This document shows, piece by piece, positions 60,928 to 64,000 of a stretch of DNA of 64,000 nucleotides. Below the pieces are notes generated by a model. That model did not search any database, was not told the origin of the DNA, and saw only the letters and a program-made list of their open reading frames with translations. Source of the stretch: Ktedonobacter racemifer DSM 44963 (GTDB taxonomy: Bacteria; Chloroflexota; Ktedonobacteria; Ktedonobacterales; Ktedonobacteraceae); contig NZ_ADVG01000003.1 in assembly GCF_000178855.1 (NCBI RefSeq), positions 1,178,001 through 1,242,000 of the forward strand, in the 5' to 3' direction. The position numbers and the translations under genes are program-made. Position 1 is the first letter of the stretch; each line of letters begins with the position of its first letter.

Positions 60928-61962
60928 ATGGAGATGCAGAACAGGCAGAGTTCGTTGCGCTTTTCGCTCTGGGTAGATGGACGAACGACGCGGGGGCAAC
61001 CAGTGACGACGACAACCTATCGGGAGCTGATAGAAGAAATTACCTTGGCTGAGCGCCTGGGTTTCGCTGGTGTGTGGGATACCGAGCATCATGGTTTTAA
61101 TGATGGCTACCTGCCCGCGCCCTTCACCTTCCTGGCATACCTCGCGGCCCGCGTGCAGAAGATGAGCCTGGGCACTAATATCGTGCTGCTACCTCTCTGG
61201 CCCATCCGCCTGCTAGCCGAGGAGGCGGCAGTGCTGGATGTCTTATCTGAGGGGCGTTTTACGTTGGGCCTCGGCCTGGGCTATGTTCAGCATGAGTTCG
61301 CGACCTTTGGCGTTGATCGGCGGAAGCGCCGTAATCGTATGGAGGAGGGCGTGCATTACCTGCGAGCCGCCTTCAAGGGGGAGCCAGTGCCTGATGGCTA
61401 TCAGGGCCAGCCGCTGCCCGTGACGCCTCGGCCAGCCCAGGGCGAACATTTTCCTATATACATGGGTGGAAGCTCTGAGCCCGCTCTGGAGCGTGTTGCT
61501 CGCTTAGCGGATGGCTTCCTTGCCGCGGTCAACTATAATCCCCTTGAGGAGTTGAAGAGCCAGTGTGAGCTTTTGCAAAAGCATCTGGAGCAGCATGGTC
61601 GCGATATACACAATTTTCCTGTCGTAGCCAGCACGCATATGTGGGTGAGTGATGATCCCGAGCGCGATTGGGAGACGCTGCTCGCCCCTGCTCTGGCCTA
61701 CCAGGCGGATGTTTATGCTCGCTACGGCACAGATGCCGAGCAGCCCCGTCCACCCGCCACAGATCCTAAGAGCATAAAGCGCCAGGGTCTCCTGGTTGAC
61801 ACCCCTGAGAATGTAGTCAAACACATTCGCGAGATGCAGACAAATACGCCCCTCACCGAACTCTGTTTCTGGTCGCATCCACCAGGGGTACCTCACGACG
61901 CGATCATGGCGCACCTGGAACGCGTGGCGCAACGCGTCCTGCCCGCCTTCAGGTCTGCCTGA
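60928..61962 (+). CDS. LLM-class flavin-dependent oxidoreductase
   Basis: 344 residues, ATG 60928 (GGGAG upstream; a second ATG two codons on). TIM-barrel of the bacterial luciferase type: LAERLGFAGVWDTEHHGFND, LGTNIVLLPLWPIRLLAEEA, LDVLSEGRFTLGLGLGYVQH and FPIYMGGSSEPALERVARLA. These enzymes use FMN or F420 to oxidise small molecules. F420 use is common in this phylum but cannot be told from sequence alone. It lies 100 bases after the long hairpin and converges on the MFS gene. Confidence 0.88.
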   Translation: MEMQNRQSSLRFSLWVDGRTTRGQPVTTTTYRELIEEITLAERLGFAGVWDTEHHGFNDGYLPAPFTFLAYLAARVQKMSLGTNIVLLPLWPIRLLAEEAAVLDVLSEGRFTLGLGLGYVQHEFATFGVDRRKRRNRMEEGVHYLRAAFKGEPVPDGYQGQPLPVTPRPAQGEHFPIYMGGSSEPALERVARLADGFLAAVNYNPLEELKSQCELLQKHLEQHGRDIHNFPVVASTHMWVSDDPERDWETLLAPALAYQADVYARYGTDAEQPRPPATDPKSIKRQGLLVDTPENVVKHIREMQTNTPLTELCFWSHPPGVPHDAIMAHLERVAQRVLPAFRSA

Positions 61963-62018
61963 GAAGGCGTGCCTCATTCACGCTAGAAGGCTTTCCAGGC
62001 CGGTAGGGACCCGCTATG

Positions 62019-62031
62019 CCCCCGAATGGGG
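62019..62031. terminator. Small GC hairpin between convergent LLM and MFS genes
   Basis: CCCCC-GAAT-GGGGG-like stem in the 90-base gap; weak candidate. Confidence 0.3.
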
Positions 62032-62052
62032 GGGATCGCGTCCGAAGGCGAT

Positions 62053-63312
62053 TTATGCATGCGATAACATGACTTTGTACCATAGCCAGACCCCGCCTAC
62101 TGATAGCAGGCTGAGTAGCGCGCCGGTGAGCAGGGCATCGGTCGGGCCATAGAGAGCCGAGAGCCAGCCCATCAACAGATAACCCAGCGGGAGGCTGCCA
62201 TCGAAGATGAGCACCTGTACACTCATGACGCGGCCACGCAGGTGGTCCGGGACCACTGTTTGTAGGGTGGTGATGGCCTGGGCGGCAAATGTGCTCTCCG
62301 CGAAGCCTACACTGGCGATGAGTGCTATGGACAGAGGATAGAGGCGTGAGAGCGCAAAAGCTAGCTCCAGGATCGCGAAGATCAGCGTACCGAGCAGCAT
62401 GCGGCGCATGGTTGGTTTCTGGCTGCTCCAGGCGAGCCAGAGCGTCGCGAGCAGCGCTCCAATGCTGGAGGCGGCGGAGAGAAAGCCAAAGCCTGTTGTC
62501 CCCATATGCAGGAGATCTGTGGCGAAGAGGGGGAGCACAACATTGAAGTTTGAGCCGAAGAGCAATACCAGCCCCACCACCAGGAGTAACAGCAATACTA
62601 CAGGCGTCTCCCCGATATAGGCGAAACCCTCGCGCAGGCTCTGCCACATTGACTGTCGCTTGCCTGTTTCAGCAACCTGGCGCGCCTGGGCGTGCAGCTT
62701 ATCGTTATCGATGAGAGCCAGACCTATAAGCACCGCGAGGAAGCTAAGGGCGTTGATGAGAAAGAGCACGCTGACAGCGCTTCCAGCAAGAATAATCCCG
62801 GCTAACCCGGGACCCACGATGCGAGCCAGCGTGGAGAGGGATGAGTTTAAGGCCACAGCGTTGGGCAGGTCCTCGCGCCCAACCAGCTCGACGACAAAGG
62901 CGCTACTGGCAGGTCTGTACAAACAGTTCATGCATCCCAGCAGGAGCGCCAGCAGATACAGATGCCAGACCTGGATGACTCCGCTGATTGTGAGTACCCA
63001 GAGGAGCAGTGCCTGGAGCATGGCAATTGCCTGGGTCACAAAGAGAACGTGCCGCTTGGGCCAGCGATCAGCTACTAAGCCTCCGAAGAGCGAGAAGAGC
63101 AGAATGGGTACGGCCTGTAAGGCTCCCACCAGGCCAAGTTGCCAGGCGCTATGAGTAATCTCCAGTACCAGCCAGGCCAGGCCGATGGTCTGCATCGAGC
63201 TACCCAGCAGCGAGATCACCTGTCCCGACCAGTACAGGCGATAATTGCGATGCCTTAGCGAGGTGAAGGCGCGCCACAAGCCCTTTGGCTGCACCATACT
63301 TTCAATTGTCAT
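62053..63312 (-). CDS. MFS exporter, EntS/MFS_3 type
   Basis: 419 residues from ATG 63312 (GGGAGATAA upstream; an ATG ten codons earlier lacks a site). Twelve hydrophobic helices; start LWRAFTSLRHRNYRLYWSGQ is typical of MFS_3. Loop 2-3 motif A is GGLVADRWPKRHVLFVTQAI. CLYRPASSAFVVELVGREDL, NALSFLAVLIGLALI and VVPDHLRGRVMSVQVLIFDG are family patterns. Members export siderophores or drugs. It is followed by the convergent LLM gene and preceded by header-hairpin copy 3. Confidence 0.9.
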   Translation of the reverse strand: MTIESMVQPKGLWRAFTSLRHRNYRLYWSGQVISLLGSSMQTIGLAWLVLEITHSAWQLGLVGALQAVPILLFSLFGGLVADRWPKRHVLFVTQAIAMLQALLLWVLTISGVIQVWHLYLLALLLGCMNCLYRPASSAFVVELVGREDLPNAVALNSSLSTLARIVGPGLAGIILAGSAVSVLFLINALSFLAVLIGLALIDNDKLHAQARQVAETGKRQSMWQSLREGFAYIGETPVVLLLLLVVGLVLLFGSNFNVVLPLFATDLLHMGTTGFGFLSAASSIGALLATLWLAWSSQKPTMRRMLLGTLIFAILELAFALSRLYPLSIALIASVGFAESTFAAQAITTLQTVVPDHLRGRVMSVQVLIFDGSLPLGYLLMGWLSALYGPTDALLTGALLSLLSVGGVWLWYKVMLSHA

Positions 63313-63358
63313 TAGCTTTATCTCCCTTATATTGTCTTTCAAATAGATACTATTTGAG

Positions 63359-63444
63359 ACTTCTCGCCACTATGTGGCTCGCAGGGTAAGGATGTGTGGT
63401 GACGGCGTGGCGGAGCCACGCCGTCACCACACATCCTTACCCTG
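63359..63444 (+). terminator. Header plus long hairpin element, copy 3
   Basis: Header ACTTCTCGCCACTATGTGGC, then perfect 30-bp arms (CAGGGTAAGGATGTGTGGTG... and complement, 63382-63411 and 63415-63444) with a GGA loop. It lies between the MFS start and the P450 gene. Confidence 0.85.
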
Positions 63445-63601
63445 TATTGAGTCGCAGACGCTGAGTATACAGGGAGCAGAACCCAAAAACATCGGCCAAA
63501 AGCCCGTTGCCGCCGACTTGACAACTATGCTACAATTAAAATGAGAAAAAAGGTCTTTCGCTTGAGATACTGCTTTTGCTTTTCCATTATTTGTAAAATA
63601 G

Positions 63602-63674
63602 AAGCAAGAAAAAGGATGTGATAAGGGCCGACTGGCAGAGCCAGTCGGCCCTTATCACATCCTTTTTCTTGCTT
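63602..63674. terminator. 35-bp perfect hairpin after the P450 gene
   Basis: Arms AAGCAAGAAAAAGGATGTGA... and complement (63602-63636 and 63640-63674), AGA loop. Same GGATGTG stem and TGGCNNAGCCA apex as copies 2 and 3, but without the header. Confidence 0.85.
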
Positions 63675-63678
63675 AGTA

Positions 63679-64000
63679 TTAGAGGGCGATGGTGAATTGG
63701 CGTAGCTCGTAGCCTTTGATCATAGCGTGCCAGGTGACATTGGGGGCATGCACGATGTGGAGGGTATCGAGGGAGAACAGGCGCTGGAGCAGCACATCTG
63801 TCTCCTGGATGGCGATATAGGAGCCGGGACAGCGGTGTCCGCCATCGCCGAAGCTCATCATGGCGGGCGAGAGACGCTCTCCATGCAGCTCGCGCACAGG
63901 GCAGATTGCCAGGGGATGATCGCCGACCATGGCTTCATCGGTGTTGGCGTTATAGATGTGCAGGTCGATCAGGGCGTCCTGGGGAATGGTATAGCTGGTG
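63679..64000 (-). CDS. Cytochrome P450, C-terminal part (5' end outside window)
   Basis: The open frame runs from the right edge to the stop at 63679, about 106 residues visible. The heme-binding loop is FGDGGHRCPGSYIAIQETDV (FGxGxHxCxG with the thiolate Cys), followed by the L helix ETDVLLQRLFSL. Upstream, IPQDALIDLHIYNANTDEAM corresponds to the strand and meander before the Cys loop. A bacterial soluble P450; substrate unknown. The gene ends 5 bases before a 35-bp hairpin. Confidence 0.92.
   Translation of the reverse strand, partial: TSYTIPQDALIDLHIYNANTDEAMVGDHPLAICPVRELHGERLSPAMMSFGDGGHRCPGSYIAIQETDVLLQRLFSLDTLHIVHAPNVTWHAMIKGYELRQFTIAL

Noticed and set aside
1-64000. tRNA, rRNA and CRISPR arrays
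   Set aside because: No TPsiC-like arms with matching acceptor stems, no rRNA blocks and no evenly spaced direct repeats with unique spacers were seen; the iterons are too few and irregular to be a CRISPR.

Overview
The window looks like DNA from a Ktedonobacteria-type Chloroflexota (close in style to Ktedonobacter racemifer). This is an inference from gene content: an XRE plus NB-ARC regulator, a PP2C phosphatase and a Ser/Thr-kinase-like receptor, many GNAT acetyltransferases, two PadR regulators, and a very dense load of IS607/TnpB, IscB, IS701 and ISL3 elements with miniature relatives. No rRNA, tRNA or CRISPR array was seen. About half of the window is accessory DNA.

Layout. 1-8.9 kb: an NB-ARC regulator running off the left edge, a beta-CASP metallo-hydrolase, three GNATs, a membrane pentapeptide-repeat protein, a quinone-reductase-like dehydrogenase and an LLM oxidoreductase broken by one amber codon. 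9-15.5 kb: a run of RNA-guided-nuclease elements: IS607 (TnpA+TnpB), a frameshifted TnpB, and a complete IscB locus with its upstream omega-RNA region. 15.5-18 kb: a padR/PP2C operon and a dienelactone hydrolase with a structured leader. 18-25 kb: a repeat nest. Two 88-bp MITEs and a 34-bp palindrome precede an old transposase gene that is split exactly at a CTAG site by a 3.74-kb IS701-type element carrying a glycosyltransferase and a PadR repressor. A 102-bp MITE then entered one of the CTAG copies.

25-33.5 kb: a plasmid-type maintenance module. It holds parB and parA with a 58-bp perfect palindrome at the parA 5' end, an ORF-less omega-RNA/HEARO-like element, two large proteins of replication-initiator style, and between them six or seven iterons of the type GCTACGTTATNNNGCGC. 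The second of these genes carries about 17 short DNA sites in both orientations inside its coding sequence. 33.5-43.4 kb: more mobile DNA: an ISL3 element beside a histidine phosphatase inside a 42-bp inverted repeat, a ketopantoate reductase/TetR pair, a ClbS-like gene inside long inverted arms, remnants of a flavin monooxygenase and a deacetylase, and a second, broken IS607. 43.6-64 kb: more ordinary chromosome-like genes: methyltransferase, PaiB, SH3 protein, alpha/beta hydrolase, ChrA, L,D-transpeptidase, a kinase-like receptor with an altered HRD motif, inositol monophosphatase, a two-component system, acetyltransferase, epimerase, polysaccharide deacetylase, LLM oxidoreductase, MFS exporter and a partial cytochrome P450. 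Several genes are separated by unusually long perfect hairpins that share an outer stem, an apex and an upstream header.

The most interesting items are the IscB/omega-RNA locus plus an orphan omega-RNA, the IS701 element with passenger genes and readable target duplications, the iteron/par module with in-gene sites and parS-like palindromes, the 88-bp MITE family with 8-bp target duplications, and the candidate leader RNA before the dienelactone hydrolase.
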